From positions 8,680,001 through 8,744,000 of the forward strand of contig NZ_JARXYP010000002.1 of assembly GCF_029893805.1 (NCBI RefSeq): a stretch of 64,000 nucleotides of DNA, in the 5' to 3' direction. A model generated the notes under the pieces. The model worked only from the letters and a program-made list of their open reading frames with translations. It was not told the DNA's origin and ran no database searches. The stretch comes from Streptomyces sp. SAI-135. GTDB lineage: Bacteria > Actinomycetota > Actinomycetes > Streptomycetales > Streptomycetaceae. Shown here piece after piece: positions 63,943 through 64,000 of this stretch (its first letter is position 1; each line of letters opens with the position of its first letter). Both the position numbers and the translations under genes were made by a program.

Positions 63943-64000
63943 GGGTGCGGGCCTTCATGTCACCGTCGGAGGAGTCCGGGCCCGCCGCGGGTGAGATTCA

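Overview
The window is very GC-rich, densely coded actinobacterial DNA, most likely from a Streptomyces chromosome. Supporting signs are the extreme third-position GC, frequent GTG and TTG starts, four-base ATGA/GTGA gene overlaps, a textbook DmdR/DtxR iron box, an AfsR-type regulator, a mycothiol-dependent (TIGR03086-type) enzyme and a CBM3-GH16 secreted glycosidase. No rRNA, tRNA, CRISPR array, integrase or transposase was found. The region looks like accessory or chromosome-arm DNA: regulator-plus-catabolism cassettes, many secreted hydrolases and several decaying genes.

Layout. 0-4 kb: the end of kdpA, kdpB, kdpC, a wrecked kdpE and a universal stress protein. 4-8 kb: a TIGR03086 protein, a SpoIIE/PP2C phosphatase followed by a MASE1 membrane sensor, a small DUF2945 protein and a DNA-glycosylase-like protein. 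8-17 kb: a frameshifted CBM3-GH16 glycosidase facing a GntR/HutC regulator across shared dyad operators, a secreted beta-helix protein, a tyrosinase translationally coupled to a cytochrome-like partner, and a secreted alpha/beta hydrolase. 17-21 kb: an iron-box-controlled siderophore ABC importer. 21-24 kb: MarR, MFS exporter, hotdog thioesterase and TetR. 24-29 kb: the first AtuA/DUF4387/MFS module with its FCD-GntR regulator. 29-35 kb: an orphan LuxR-type regulator and an OmpR two-component system downstream of an MMPL exporter. 34.6-46.5 kb: a LysR-headed catabolic cluster holding a tartrate-dehydrogenase-like enzyme, hydantoinase B and A subunits, an MFS importer, a 2-hydroxyacid dehydrogenase, the second AtuA/DUF4387 pair and a second copy of the secreted alpha/beta hydrolase. 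46.9-52.3 kb: a two-component system divergent from two FtsX-type permeases and their ATPase. 52.3-64 kb: an MFS pseudogene with an internal inversion, an AfsR-like regulator, an SGNH esterase, an FAD monooxygenase, an epoxide hydrolase, an oxidoreductase remnant, a DUF1684 protein, an LLM oxidoreductase with an apparent internal deletion, and a small membrane protein.

How the genes may work together. The most interesting theme is the pair of paralogous AtuA-DUF4387-MFS modules. Each sits beside an alpha/beta hydrolase, and the larger one also holds HyuA/HyuB and two dehydrogenases. Together they look like an undescribed pathway for taking up and oxidising a hydroxylated organic acid released from an ester. 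The substrate is inference; the repeated gene set and the two homologous transporters are visible in the sequence. A second theme is small-scale decay: kdpE, the GH16 gene, the 52-kb MFS gene, the 61-kb oxidoreductase and the LLM gene each carry a traceable lesion.
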